Assembly (NCBI RefSeq): GCF_020010905.1
Contig: NZ_JAGJBY010000002.1
Span: 1,116,001-1,180,000, forward strand
Direction of reading: 5' to 3'
Source of the DNA: Streptomyces acidiscabies
GTDB taxonomy: Bacteria > Actinomycetota > Actinomycetes > Streptomycetales > Streptomycetaceae
Length of the DNA: 64,000 nucleotides
Position 1 is the first letter of the stretch, and the number at the start of each line of letters is the position of its first letter. Of this stretch, positions 1 through 8,752 are shown one piece after another. The notes under the pieces were generated by a model, which worked only from the letters and a program-made list of their open reading frames with translations, did not search any database and was not told the DNA's origin. The position numbers were made by a program, and so were the translations under genes.

Positions 1-2
1 TG

Positions 3-356
3 GCCCGCGAGGTGCACCCCGACCTGGAGCCCGCCGCGTACGGGCTGCTCGTACGGCTGGAGGAGACCGGGCGGCGCCGGGCCACCGAACTGGCCGCGTA
101 CATCGGCGTCGGCAAGGCGACGATGTCCCGGCAGCTGCGGGCGCTGGAGGAGCTGGGCCTCATCGCCCGCGAGCCCGACCCGGCGGACGGCAGGGCGTGG
201 CTCGTCGAGCTGACGGAGGAGGGGCGCAGCCGGGTGAGCCGGGTGCGTGAGGCGCGGCGCGCGATCTACGTGGCGCAGCTCGCGCACTGGGACCGCCGGG
301 AGGTCTCGGAACTGGCGCGGCTGCTGGCGGAGTTGAACCAGGTGATGGAGAAGTAG
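3..356 (+). CDS. MarR-family transcriptional regulator (5' end outside window)
   Basis: Winged helix-turn-helix regulator of the MarR family, presumably a DNA-binding dimer. The visible part has the recognition-helix region (ATELAAYIGVGKATMSRQL), followed by the typical beta-wing with ADGRAW and then a C-terminal dimerisation helix. The reading frame is open to the first base of the window, so the true start lies upstream. A GTG at base 12 is in frame but would cut into the first helix. MarR proteins usually repress a neighbouring transporter or enzyme gene; the partner is not visible here. Family call is firm, ligand and target unknown. Confidence 0.85.
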   Translation, partial: AREVHPDLEPAAYGLLVRLEETGRRRATELAAYIGVGKATMSRQLRALEELGLIAREPDPADGRAWLVELTEEGRSRVSRVREARRAIYVAQLAHWDRREVSELARLLAELNQVMEK

Positions 357-386
357 AGCCGAGGGCGCCCTTGTCGACGCCCGGCG

Positions 387-1175
387 CTACAGCTCCACGT
401 ACACCGCGCTCGCGTCGTCGTGCGTCTTGCTGCGCCGCAGGAACACCCGCGCCTCCGCGTCCGCCGTCTCCAACTCCCGTACGCGGGAGACGAGTCCGTG
501 TGCCCCCGCCTTGCGGGCGTACGTCATGAGGTCCGCCCAGCCGCCCTCGTGGAACTTCTCGGTCCAGCGGGTCGCGCCGTCCGTGAGGCCGAGCAGGGAG
601 CGGACGTCGGGGCGCGGGGCGCGGCCCGTCACCGCGCGCGTCGCCACCGATGGGTCCGCCGCGGCCGTGAAGAAGCCGCCCTCCTTGTTGCGGGCGCGGG
701 CGTCGGTGACCTCGTCGGAGACGAGGAGTTCGCGGGGGAGCCGGGCGAGGCGGTCGTCGAGGACCGGGGTGACCGTGCCGCCGGGGGACTCCAGGAGGAG
801 CGCCGCGTCGGACAGGACCAGGTACTCCACGGCCTCGGCACCCCACCGCGCGAGCGCGACCGTCGCCTGCGGCGTACGCGGGTGAGAAAGGTCACAGGTT
901 TGTGAATGGGAGGTCGCGGTTCGGTGGATCGCCCGGGACAACGCCTCCTCCAGCGGAACATCCAGGAGGGAAACGGTCAGTTCGGTCAGCGCCCCACCGA
1001 GCCGCGCGGTGTACCAGGGCACCGTGTGGACGCACCCCGTCGGACCGTGCGGCGGCGTCACCCCGTCCAGCACGACGAGTACGCCTCCCTGCCCGGCTGC
1101 GGGAACGCAGAGCGCGGCGAAGTCCTCGTTGGGGCGGGCCGGATCGCCCGGCTCGGACACAAGTTCCGTACGCAT
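387..1175 (-). CDS. PP2C-like serine/threonine phosphatase-fold protein
   Basis: About 262 aa with the signature order of a PP2C-type metal-dependent phosphatase: an N-terminal RPNEDFA, then VVLDGVT, a central LSDAALL, LTDGATRW, and a terminal DDASAVYVEL. The acidic residues in these motifs are the ones that bind Mn/Mg in the family, so a catalytic role is plausible, although the protein is shorter than housekeeping PP2Cs and lacks the usual full DGxGG. The chosen start is the ATG at 1175; an in-frame GTG at 1190 adds five residues. It runs towards the MarR gene and away from the conservon. Substrate unknown. Confidence 0.75.
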   Translation of the reverse strand: MRTELVSEPGDPARPNEDFAALCVPAAGQGGVLVVLDGVTPPHGPTGCVHTVPWYTARLGGALTELTVSLLDVPLEEALSRAIHRTATSHSQTCDLSHPRTPQATVALARWGAEAVEYLVLSDAALLLESPGGTVTPVLDDRLARLPRELLVSDEVTDARARNKEGGFFTAAADPSVATRAVTGRAPRPDVRSLLGLTDGATRWTEKFHEGGWADLMTYARKAGAHGLVSRVRELETADAEARVFLRRSKTHDDASAVYVEL

Positions 1176-1534
1176 GGGGCCAGTCTGCACATACCCGGGT
1201 GTACGGCGCCCGAACGGCTCGCGATGATCGCCCCGTTGGCGTTTCCTCGCAGGTCAGGCGGGTGATTTGGGTGGTAATCGAGCCCTTGGGGAATACGTGG
1301 CGGCGAATACTGCCAAAGCCCGGCGCCCGCGTCCAACCGACGGGCCGCAGAGGGAACCCGCACGCGCCGGCGGAACTTGCCCGCCAACTCCCCTCCGATG
1401 TTCACTCCTTCGGGTGGCGGGTCAGGTGATGAGCGCTTCCCGCCCACCGGCACTGGGAGGGTCGGGGACCGTACCGGTTGTGCGCTGTTGTTGACCGAGC
1501 GTCATCCGGTCCCATGGGTACACGAGTTACAGGA

Positions 1535-4500
1535 ATGCGAGCACCGGTGCAGAAGACGCGGCCTGGGCGCACAGAACAGTCGGCTTCCGGGGCAGGTTCG
1601 CCCGCCGGTGCGGCTTCGGGTGTGCCCGTCGGCAAGGGTCGGCCGACCCATGTGCGCAACCGGCTGATCATCGCCGTGGCCGTGGTGGCCGCCGCGATCG
1701 GCGCGGCCGGTACGCCGTCCGTGCTCGCGCTCTCCGCCGAACTCAAGGACTCCCAGGAGCTGGTGACGCTCGCCGAGCGCACCCAGGAGGCGCTGGTCCT
1801 CGCGCACTCCCTCGCCGACGAGCGCGACCAGGTCACGGCGTACGTCGCGACCGGCCGCGACAAGGAGAGCGCGCCCGACACGCAGGTCACCGCCCGCGTC
1901 GACCGGCAGCTCACCGACCTGCGAGCCGCCGGGAACCTCCCCGCCGCCGTCTCCGGCATCGCCGCGATCCGGGGGAACGCGCTGGACGGGAAGAGCACGC
2001 CGCTCCAGGCGCACGAGGCGTACTCGAAGACCATCACCGAGCTGCACCGCCTCGCCGAACAGCTCGCCCAGCAGACCCCGCCGCGCGCGGGCGCGGGTGC
2101 GTACGCCCTCGCCGAGCTCGACTCCGCCGTCCAACAGGCCGCCGCCGCCCGGGGGTTGCTGGTCGCCGCGCTCGACGTGCCGGTCGACGACGGCTACGAC
2201 ACGTCCGGCGCCGCCGAGGTGCGCGACGCCCTCAGCGCCGCCGCCCAACAGGCCCGGCTGCGCTCGGACTCGGCGCTCGCGGACTTCCGCGAGACGGCCC
2301 CGCAGCGGATGGTCGACGCGTACGACTCGACGGTGACCGGGGGCGAGAACGACTCCGCCGAGCGGTACTTGACCCGGCTCACCGACCAACCTGTCCTCGG
2401 CGACGACGACTTGAAGGCCACGCCGGCTGCGGTGGACGCGGCTCTGTCCGCCCGCATCGAGCTGATGCGCGGCGTCGAGGCGTCCCTCTTCGACCGCCGT
2501 ACCAAGGAACTTGAGACCCTCCGCGACGACGACGTCACCGGGCTCGAACTGCGCGTCGCGCTGCTCGGGGCGCTCATGCTGGTCGCCGTCGGGGTCGCCA
2601 CGGGGATGGCGCGCAGCCTCACCCGGCCGCTGTCCGCCGTACGCCGGGGGGCCGGGCGGCTCGCCGAGGCGGAGGAGCCCGGCGCCGAGGAACCCGTCAA
2701 GTTCACCGGCCGCAACGACGAGTTCGCGCAGGTGGTGCGGTCGATCAACGTGCTGCACGCGCACGCCGCCGGGCTGCACGAGCGGATCGGCACGCTGGAG
2801 GCCGACCGCAAGCACCTCGTCGGGCAGCGGCAGAAGATGGCCGACGCGCGCGAGGAACTCCGTACCGAACTCGCCTCGGTCACCGGGCAGTTGGAGCGGC
2901 TGCGGGCGTCCATCGGGTCCACGTTCGGCACCCTCTCGCTGCGGACCCTCGGGCTCATCGAGCGTCAACTCGCCGTCATCGAGGGGCTGGAGGAGCGCGA
3001 GCAGGACCCCGAGCGGCTCGCGACGCTGTTCAAGCTGGACCACTTCGCCACCGTCATGCGGCGGCACAGCGAGAACCTGCTCGTCCTCGCGGGGGCGGAG
3101 CATGTGCAGCAACATCCCGGCCCCGTCCCGCTGGTTGACGTCGTCCGTGCCGCTGTCTCCGAGATCGAGCGGTACGACCGGGTCCGGATCTCCTCCCTTC
3201 CCGCGCACGCCCACATCGCCGGGTTCGCCGCCGACGATCTCTCCCATCTGCTCGCCGAGTTGATGGAGAACGCGACCTCCTTCTCGCCGCCCGACCTGCC
3301 CGTCGAGGTCTCCGGCTGGCTCCTGGAGAACGGCGACGTCATGCTCTCCGTCCAGGACGAGGGCCTCGGCATCGAACCGGCCCGCCGCGACGCTCTGAAC
3401 ACCCGCCTCGCCGAGTCCGACCCCGAGGTGCCGTTCGAGGACAAGGACGAGGAGGGGCTCGGCCTGTACGTCGTCTCACGGCTCGCGGGGCGGCACGCGG
3501 TGCGGGTGCGGCTGAGGGGGCAGAAGAAGACGCCCGGGACCGCTGCGGTCGTCGTCGTCCCCACGGCCGTACTGTCCCCGGCACCGGCCGGCGCCGTACC
3601 GTCCTCCACACCGGGCGCGGTCCCGGCCGGGGTGACGCTGCCGGGTGCCGACGCCGAGGTCAACTCGCATGTCATCGGGGGGCGTTCGCGGGGCAAGGAC
3701 CTTGCGGTGGAGCTGGCGGAGAGGGCGATACGGGCGGCGGGGGGTGGGGTTCCCAGCGAGGGGGAGGTTGCGGCGGGGGGTTCTTCTCGGGCGGACGGGG
3801 GTGTCGGGGGCGAGGGTGAGACTGAGGCCGGTGACGCGGAGAGCGGGGTTGCCGGGGCCGCCGAGGCGGGGGCCGTTGCCGAGGGCGGGGAAGCCCTTGA
3901 GGGCGAGGCTGGGGCGCGTGGTGAGGCCGTCGAGGTGGAGGGCGGGGGTGTCGAGGCCGGGGGAGTTCTCGGGAGCGACGCCGGGGACGAGGGCGATCGG
4001 GGGGAGGTGCGGGAGGAGGCGGTTACGGCCGCTTCTCCGGAGGACCCCGCTTCGCCGGAGGAGTTCGCCGCTACGCCTCTCGGGTCCGGCGAGGATGCTG
4101 CGCCTGCCGAGTCCAGTGACCGCGTCGAGCATGCTGCTGCTGCCGAACCTGGTGATTTTGCTCCGCGCGCCGATTCTGCCGAGCTGCGTGAGCCGGTCGG
4201 GAGTGAACCTTCCGAACTCGGTGAACTTTCAGAACTTGGTGAACTTTCGGAACGCGCCGATTCTTCGGAATCCGGTGAACTTTTGGAATCCGGCGAATCT
4301 TCAGAACCCGGCGAATCTTCGAAATCCGGCGAATCTTCGGAACTCACCGAACTTTCGGAACCTGCCGAACCCCCCGTCTCGTCCGAGACGACCATGGCCC
4401 TCTTCCTTCCCCCGGCGCCACGAACCGTCGACGACCCGCGCATCGACTCCGGCCCGCGCCCCGGCGTCGACCCGAGCGCCGGGGCCGTCGCTCACCCGGA

Positions 4501-4834
4501 ACCCGCCTCGCACCCCGAGTCGGCGGAGCACTCCCGTGCCGAACCCGTCGAGCAGGTCACCGAGAAGGGGCTCCCCAAGCGGACGCCCAAAGTGACCGCG
4601 CCCGAGCAGGTCGTCCGGCCCCGGGCGGGCGGCGGCGTCGATGCCGAGGCGCTCAGGAAGAAGCTCGGCGGATTCCGGCGGGGGGCCGTCGCCGGGTACC
4701 GGGACGCCGAGTCGGAGCTCGCCGAGGAGACGGCCGCAGGGGAACCGCCCTCGAATGAGGGGGTAGTCGAGCGTGGGACGTATGGACATGCGGGGGACAC
4801 CACGGGGGGCACCGTCGAGGAGGCAAGCAGTTGA
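1535..4834 (+). CDS. cvnA: Conservon histidine-kinase-like protein CvnA with nitrate/nitrite-sensing-type domain
   Basis: First gene of a conservon, the actinobacterial four-gene module that assembles a membrane-bound complex resembling a G-protein-coupled receptor system. Reading from the N-terminus: a TM segment (VAVVAAAIGAAG), a helical extracytoplasmic sensor of the NIT type, a second TM (ALLGALMLVAVGVA), HAMP, a coiled coil, and a HATPase_c domain with ELMENATSFSPP (N box) and DEGLGI (G box). The His phosphoacceptor region is atypical, as usual in CvnA. The last 400 or so residues are acidic and low-complexity, with a tandem Glu/Ser repeat. Start ATG 1535; an in-frame ATG at 1514 and GTG at 1478 are possible. 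The stop overlaps cvnB. Confidence 0.9.
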   Translation: MRAPVQKTRPGRTEQSASGAGSPAGAASGVPVGKGRPTHVRNRLIIAVAVVAAAIGAAGTPSVLALSAELKDSQELVTLAERTQEALVLAHSLADERDQVTAYVATGRDKESAPDTQVTARVDRQLTDLRAAGNLPAAVSGIAAIRGNALDGKSTPLQAHEAYSKTITELHRLAEQLAQQTPPRAGAGAYALAELDSAVQQAAAARGLLVAALDVPVDDGYDTSGAAEVRDALSAAAQQARLRSDSALADFRETAPQRMVDAYDSTVTGGENDSAERYLTRLTDQPVLGDDDLKATPAAVDAALSARIELMRGVEASLFDRRTKELETLRDDDVTGLELRVALLGALMLVAVGVATGMARSLTRPLSAVRRGAGRLAEAEEPGAEEPVKFTGRNDEFAQVVRSINVLHAHAAGLHERIGTLEADRKHLVGQRQKMADAREELRTELASVTGQLERLRASIGSTFGTLSLRTLGLIERQLAVIEGLEEREQDPERLATLFKLDHFATVMRRHSENLLVLAGAEHVQQHPGPVPLVDVVRAAVSEIERYDRVRISSLPAHAHIAGFAADDLSHLLAELMENATSFSPPDLPVEVSGWLLENGDVMLSVQDEGLGIEPARRDALNTRLAESDPEVPFEDKDEEGLGLYVVSRLAGRHAVRVRLRGQKKTPGTAAVVVVPTAVLSPAPAGAVPSSTPGAVPAGVTLPGADAEVNSHVIGGRSRGKDLAVELAERAIRAAGGGVPSEGEVAAGGSSRADGGVGGEGETEAGDAESGVAGAAEAGAVAEGGEALEGEAGARGEAVEVEGGGVEAGGVLGSDAGDEGDRGEVREEAVTAASPEDPASPEEFAATPLGSGEDAAPAESSDRVEHAAAAEPGDFAPRADSAELREPVGSEPSELGELSELGELSERADSSESGELLESGESSEPGESSKSGESSELTELSEPAEPPVSSETTMALFLPPAPRTVDDPRIDSGPRPGVDPSAGAVAHPEPASHPESAEHSRAEPVEQVTEKGLPKRTPKVTAPEQVVRPRAGGGVDAEALRKKLGGFRRGAVAGYRDAESELAEETAAGEPPSNEGVVERGTYGHAGDTTGGTVEEASS
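4199..4365 (+). repeat. Glu/Ser-coding minisatellite inside cvnA
   Basis: The DNA turns noticeably less GC-rich and repeats a GAA-CTT/TCG-GAA theme. In the middle the period is 18 nt, coding six-residue units of the type SGESSE / PGESSE / SGESSK; the first part repeats ELGELSELGELS. It lies in the cytoplasmic tail after the ATPase domain. Unit number is likely to vary between strains. Confidence 0.75.
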
Positions 4835-5328
4835 CCGCGCCCGGTACCTTCGGCCTGAGCAGTGAAGCCCGTAACCTGCACTGGCTGTTGAACAACCTCG
4901 TCGAGGAGGTCCCCGGCATCCAGTCGGTGGCCGTGGTCTCCTCCGACGGCCTGTTGCTCCTGTCCTCCGACCCGGGCGCCAACGCCCAGGCCAAGGAGGA
5001 GAGTTCGAGCAAACCGGCCGGACCGAGAGGCTCGTCCGCCGACCTCGCCACGATCGTCTCCGGCATCGGCAGCCTGACCCTCGGTGCCGCCCGCCTGATG
5101 GACTTCGGCGGCGTGAAGAACACGATGGTCGCGATGGACGACGGCAGCCTGTGCGTGATGTCGATCAGCGACGGCTCCCTGCTCGGCGTGCACGGCGACA
5201 CGGACTGCGACATGAGCACCGTGGCGTACCACATGGCCCTGTTCGTCGGCCGCGTCGGACACGTCCTGACCCCCGAACTCCGCACGGAACTACGGAAGTC
5301 GCTGGAGGCGGAAGGAGGCGCGCGATGA
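4831..5328 (+). CDS. cvnB: Roadblock/LC7 domain protein CvnB
   Basis: 165-aa Roadblock/LC7 (MglB-like) protein, second conservon component. Family members form homodimers that act as GTPase-activating or scaffold partners for the small GTPase CvnD. Visible features are LSSEARNLHWLLNNLVEEVPGI at the N-terminus (first helix), the strand AVVSSDGLLLLSS, and the central GSLTLGAARLMDFGG. It uses a TTG start inside an overlapping TTGA with the cvnA stop and has a strong GGAGG ribosome site 8 nt upstream, implying translational coupling. Its stop overlaps the cvnC ATG in an ATGA. Confidence 0.93.
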   Translation: MTAPGTFGLSSEARNLHWLLNNLVEEVPGIQSVAVVSSDGLLLLSSDPGANAQAKEESSSKPAGPRGSSADLATIVSGIGSLTLGAARLMDFGGVKNTMVAMDDGSLCVMSISDGSLLGVHGDTDCDMSTVAYHMALFVGRVGHVLTPELRTELRKSLEAEGGAR

Positions 5329-5729
5329 CCAGGAACCAACTCCCGGTACGCGGCGCCGGCCGCCGCCCGGCCCGCGTACGGCCGTACTCCCTCACCGGCG
5401 GACGCACCCGCTTCGGTCACGTCCTCCTCGTCGAGACCTTCGTCGCGGCGCTCGAAGCGCCCGAGGAACACAAGGAGTTGACGAACCGTCAGGACGACTT
5501 CCGCGGCCTCCCCGAGCTGGCCGCGATCGTCGAACTGTGCCGCCGCATGCGGACCGTGGCCGAGATCGCCGCGCTGCTGCGCATGCCGCTCGGCGTGGTC
5601 CGGGTCCTGCTGAGCGACCTCGCGGACCAGGGAAAGATCCGGGTGTACGGCACCGGTACCGCCCACGGTACGGGCCGTCCCGACCGCGCTCTGCTGGAAA
5701 GGGTGCTGAGTGGACTCCGTCGTCTCTGA
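5325..5729 (+). CDS. cvnC: DUF742 protein CvnC
   Basis: 134-aa DUF742 protein, third conservon gene. The family is a winged-helix-like small protein found almost only beside Roadblock and GTPase genes. Diagnostic segments are VRPYSLTGGRT near the N-terminus, LPELAAIVELCRRMRTVAEIAALL, and LGVVRVLLSDLADQGKIRV. The ATG at 5325 shares ATGA with the cvnB stop, so it is preferred over upstream in-frame starts that would run through cvnB. It overlaps the next gene by 20 bp. Probably mediates contacts within the CvnABCD complex. Confidence 0.93.
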   Translation: MTRNQLPVRGAGRRPARVRPYSLTGGRTRFGHVLLVETFVAALEAPEEHKELTNRQDDFRGLPELAAIVELCRRMRTVAEIAALLRMPLGVVRVLLSDLADQGKIRVYGTGTAHGTGRPDRALLERVLSGLRRL

Positions 5730-6342
5730 TCGCGTCCCCGGATGGGGAGTTGACGAGGACGAGAACCTGAAATCCTGGCAGACGGACCGCAGCCGCGCCC
5801 CCGTCGCCACGAAGATCGTCGTCGCGGGCGGCTTCGGCGTCGGCAAGACGACGCTGGTCACGGCCGTCTCGGAGATCACCCCCCTCCAGACGGAGGCCCT
5901 GATGACACAGGCGTCCGCCGCGACGGACGACCTGAGCGCCACCCCGCAGAAGCTCACGACGACCGTCGCGATGGACTTCGGCCGCCTCACCCTGGACGAC
6001 GACCTGGTCCTGTACCTCTTCGGTACCCCCGGGCAGAAGCGCTTCTGGTTCATGTGGGACGACCTGGTGCGCGGCGCCCTCGGCGCGGTGATCCTCGCCG
6101 ACACCCGCCGCCTGAAGGACTGCTTCCCGGCGCTGGACTACTTCGAGAGCTGCGGACTGCCGTACGTCGTCGCCGTCAACCACTTCGACGGCACCGAACG
6201 CTTCGAACCGGACGACGTGCGCGAGGCCCTGACGATCCCTCAGAAAGTGCCGGTCGTCGTCATGGACGCCCGCCGCCGGATCGCCGTCATCGACACCCTG
6301 CTCTCCCTGGTGACGCACGCGCTCGACGAAACACCCGAATAG
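5710..6342 (+). CDS. cvnD: Small GTP/ATP-binding protein CvnD
   Basis: 210-aa conservon GTPase of the MglA/Ras-like group. The P-loop GGFGVGKTTL lies near residue 40, a switch-region TTVAMDFGR and a DDDLVLYLFGTPGQ (Walker B/G3-like) follow, and AVNHFDG supplies the base-specific NKxD-like motif in degenerate form. Starts with GTG at 5710 inside the end of cvnC. Acts with the Roadblock protein CvnB at the membrane. The operon continues 14 bp later into a flavin monooxygenase, which may be an effector. Confidence 0.93.
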   Translation: MDSVVSDRVPGWGVDEDENLKSWQTDRSRAPVATKIVVAGGFGVGKTTLVTAVSEITPLQTEALMTQASAATDDLSATPQKLTTTVAMDFGRLTLDDDLVLYLFGTPGQKRFWFMWDDLVRGALGAVILADTRRLKDCFPALDYFESCGLPYVVAVNHFDGTERFEPDDVREALTIPQKVPVVVMDARRRIAVIDTLLSLVTHALDETPE

Positions 6343-6356
6343 GAGCGACTCCCCGC

Positions 6357-7604
6357 ATGCGGAAGATACTCGTCGTGGGGGCCGGCCAGTCCGGCCTCCA
6401 GCTCGCCCTCGGCCTCCAGAAACACGGCTACGAGGTCACCCTGATGTCCAACCGGACGGCGGACGAGATCCGTTCGGGCCGCGTGATGTCCACGCAGTGC
6501 ATGTTCCACACCGCCCTCCAGCACGAACGCGACCTCGGCATCGACTTCTGGGCGAGCCAGGCACCCCGGATCGAGGGCCTCGGCGTCTCCCTCGCCGCCC
6601 CCGGCTCCTTCGACCCCGGCCCCTCCCAGCGCGCGATCGACTGGCTCGGCCGCCTCGACGGCTACGCCCAATCCGTGGACCAGCGCGTGAAGATGGCGGG
6701 CTGGATGGAGACGTTCGCCCAGCGCGGCGGCCAACTGGTCATCCACGGCGCGGCAGTCGGGGACCTGGACTACTTCTCCCGTACGTACGACCTCGTCCTG
6801 GTCGCCGCCGGCAAGGGCGAACTGGTGTCGATGTTCGCCCGCGACCCCGAACGCTCCCCGTACACCGCCCCGCAACGCGCCCTCGCGGTCGCCTACGCCC
6901 ACGGCCTGGGCCCGCGCCCGGAACACCCCGACATGGAGGCCGTCCGCTGCAACCTGGTACCCGGCGTGGGGGAGTTGTTCGTCATGCCGACGCTCACCAC
7001 CTCGGGCCGCGCGGACATCCTCTTCTGGGAAGGCGTACCCGGCGGCCCCGTCGACGCCTTCGACGGCGTCAAGGACCCCGCCGAACACCTGGCGCTCACC
7101 CTTGAGTTGATGAAGACGTTCCTGCCCTGGGAGTACGACCGGGCCAAGGGTGTCGAACTCACCGACGCGGGCGCGACGTTGGCGGGCCGCTACGCCCCGA
7201 CCGTGCGCAACCCCGTCGGGCAGCTCCCCGGCGGCGGACTCGTCCTCGGTGTCGCCGACGTCGTCGTCGCGAACGACCCGATCACCGGCCAGGGCTCCAA
7301 CTCGGCCTCGAAATGCGCGGCTTCGTACCTCTCCGCCATCCTCGACCACGGGGAGAAGGAGTTCGACGAGGAGTGGATGCGGTCCACCTTCGAGCTGTAC
7401 TGGGACACCGCGCGGCACGTCACGAAGTGGACCAACGCGATGCTCGCGCCGCCGCCGGAGCACGTCGTCAACCTCCTTGGCGCGGCAGGGCAGTTGCAGC
7501 CCGCGGCCGACCGGTTCGCCAACGCGTTCAACGACCCGGCGGACTTCGAGGGCTTCTTCTACGAGCCGGAGCGGACCGCCGCGTACCTGTCGTCGCTGGC
7601 CTGA
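6357..7604 (+). CDS. StyA-like FAD-dependent monooxygenase (styrene/indole monooxygenase family)
   Basis: 415-aa single-component flavoprotein. Starts with the dinucleotide-binding motif KILVVGAGQSGLQLALGL, followed by the family's MSNRTADEIRSGRVMSTQCMFHTAL and a C-terminal ANDPITGQGSNSASKCA that matches the FAD-contacting loop of StyA. StyA-type enzymes epoxidise styrene or indole-like aromatics with FADH2 from a separate reductase (StyB); no reductase is visible nearby. The start is the ATG at 6357 after GGAG, 14 bp behind cvnD, so it probably belongs to the conservon transcript. Its 3' end overlaps the converging Old Yellow Enzyme gene by 46 bp. Confidence 0.88.
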   Translation: MRKILVVGAGQSGLQLALGLQKHGYEVTLMSNRTADEIRSGRVMSTQCMFHTALQHERDLGIDFWASQAPRIEGLGVSLAAPGSFDPGPSQRAIDWLGRLDGYAQSVDQRVKMAGWMETFAQRGGQLVIHGAAVGDLDYFSRTYDLVLVAAGKGELVSMFARDPERSPYTAPQRALAVAYAHGLGPRPEHPDMEAVRCNLVPGVGELFVMPTLTTSGRADILFWEGVPGGPVDAFDGVKDPAEHLALTLELMKTFLPWEYDRAKGVELTDAGATLAGRYAPTVRNPVGQLPGGGLVLGVADVVVANDPITGQGSNSASKCAASYLSAILDHGEKEFDEEWMRSTFELYWDTARHVTKWTNAMLAPPPEHVVNLLGAAGQLQPAADRFANAFNDPADFEGFFYEPERTAAYLSSLA

Positions 7605-8683
7605 ACCAGCGTGGGGTAGTCCAGGTATCCCGTCTCGCCGCCCGTGTACATCATCAGGGCGTCCCGCACCTCGTTGAGCGGGGCGCCCTGCCGGATGCGG
7701 GCCACGAGGTCGGGGTTCGCGAGGAACGCGCGGCCCAGGGCCACCAAGTCGGCGCCGGCCGCGAGGAGTTGCTCCGCCGCGCGCTGTCCGCCGTCGGCGG
7801 GGACCGTCGCGCCCAGCGCCGGGTTCCCGATCAGCGTGCCCGGCCACAGGGCGCGCAGGCGGGGGAGCAGGGGGTGGTCGTGGTTCATCGTGGTCAGGTG
7901 CAGGTAGGCGAGGCCGTCGCCGGACAGGGTCTCGACCAGGGCCGGGTAGAGGGTGTCCGTGTCGGTCTCCGCGATGCCGTTCACGGTGTTTCCCGGGGAG
8001 ATCCGCAGGCCCACGTTCTCCGGGCCGATCGCCTCGGCGACCGCGCGGGTGACCTCTACGGTGAACCGGACGCGGTTCGCCGCCGGGCCGCCGTACTCGT
8101 CCGTGCGGGTGTTCGTGTTCGCGGCGAGGAACTGGTGCAGGAGGTGGCCGTTGGCCGAGTGGACCTCCACGCCGCTGAACCCGGCGGCCAGCGCGTTGCG
8201 GGCGGCCCGGGCGAAGTCGGCGACGGTTTCCCGGATGCCGTCCTTCGTCAACTCCCTCGGGATGAGCGAGGGTTGGCGTCCTGTGGGGGTGTGGACCGGC
8301 TCCGGGAGCGGGATCGGTGAGGGGGCCACGGGGACGTACCCGCTGGTGTCCGGGTGGCCCACCCGGCCGCCGTGCTGGAGTTGCAGGAACATCGTCCCGC
8401 CCGCCGCGCGCACCGCGTCCGTCACCCTGCGCCAGCCCTCGATCTGCTGGTCCGTGTGGATGCCGGGGATGTTCGGGTACGTCTGGCCCGTCGCGTTCGG
8501 GGTCGTCGCCTCCGCGATGATCAGGCCAGCCGAGGCGCGTTGCGTGTAGTACTCGGCCATCATCGCCGACGGGACGCCGTCGGGTTCCGCGCGGTTCCTG
8601 GTCAGCGGGGCCATGGCCAGGCGGTGGGGGAGGTGGCGTTTCCCCAGGTGGGTGGGGGTGAGGAGAGGGGTTGTCGGTGCCAT
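7559..8683 (-). CDS. Alkene reductase, Old Yellow Enzyme family (NemA/YqjM-like)
   Basis: 374-aa FMN-dependent ene-reductase. Family marks: NRAEPDGVPSAMMAEYYTQRA and IIAEATTPNATGQ near the N-terminus, FLQLQHGGR, the FMN/substrate pair in GVEVHSANGHLLHQFL, and DEYGGPAANRVRF. It reduces activated C=C bonds (enones, nitroalkenes, maleimides) with NAD(P)H. Divergently transcribed from a MerR regulator with a palindromic operator between them, so it is probably induced by its electrophilic substrates. The last ~45 bp overlap the 3' end of the converging monooxygenase gene. Confidence 0.92.
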   Translation of the reverse strand: MAPTTPLLTPTHLGKRHLPHRLAMAPLTRNRAEPDGVPSAMMAEYYTQRASAGLIIAEATTPNATGQTYPNIPGIHTDQQIEGWRRVTDAVRAAGGTMFLQLQHGGRVGHPDTSGYVPVAPSPIPLPEPVHTPTGRQPSLIPRELTKDGIRETVADFARAARNALAAGFSGVEVHSANGHLLHQFLAANTNTRTDEYGGPAANRVRFTVEVTRAVAEAIGPENVGLRISPGNTVNGIAETDTDTLYPALVETLSGDGLAYLHLTTMNHDHPLLPRLRALWPGTLIGNPALGATVPADGGQRAAEQLLAAGADLVALGRAFLANPDLVARIRQGAPLNEVRDALMMYTGGETGYLDYPTLVQASDDRYAAVRSGS

Positions 8684-8695
8684 GCGGGTACCGTA

Positions 8696-8719
8696 GAACC
8701 TGACATTGATGTCAGATTC
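8696..8719. promoter_or_regulatory. MerR-type operator in the OYE/merR divergent promoter
   Basis: Perfect 7-bp inverted repeat CTGACAT-TG-ATGTCAG at 8700-8715, extended by matching GAA and TTC at the edges. It lies in the 69-bp gap between the Old Yellow Enzyme start and the merR start, where MerR proteins bind dyads sitting within a stretched promoter spacer. Confidence 0.75.
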
Positions 8720-8752
8720 AAGTGGCTCTCAGGTAGGGGAGGTGGGGTACGG

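Noticed and set aside
1502..3247. Long minus-strand open frame opposite cvnA
   Set aside because: Antisense shadow created by GC-biased third positions; it lacks domains and covers the clear CvnA coding frame.
6054..6356. N-terminal extension of the StyA-like protein
   Set aside because: It is cvnD read out of frame; the FAD motif begins right after the ATG at 6357, which has a ribosome site.
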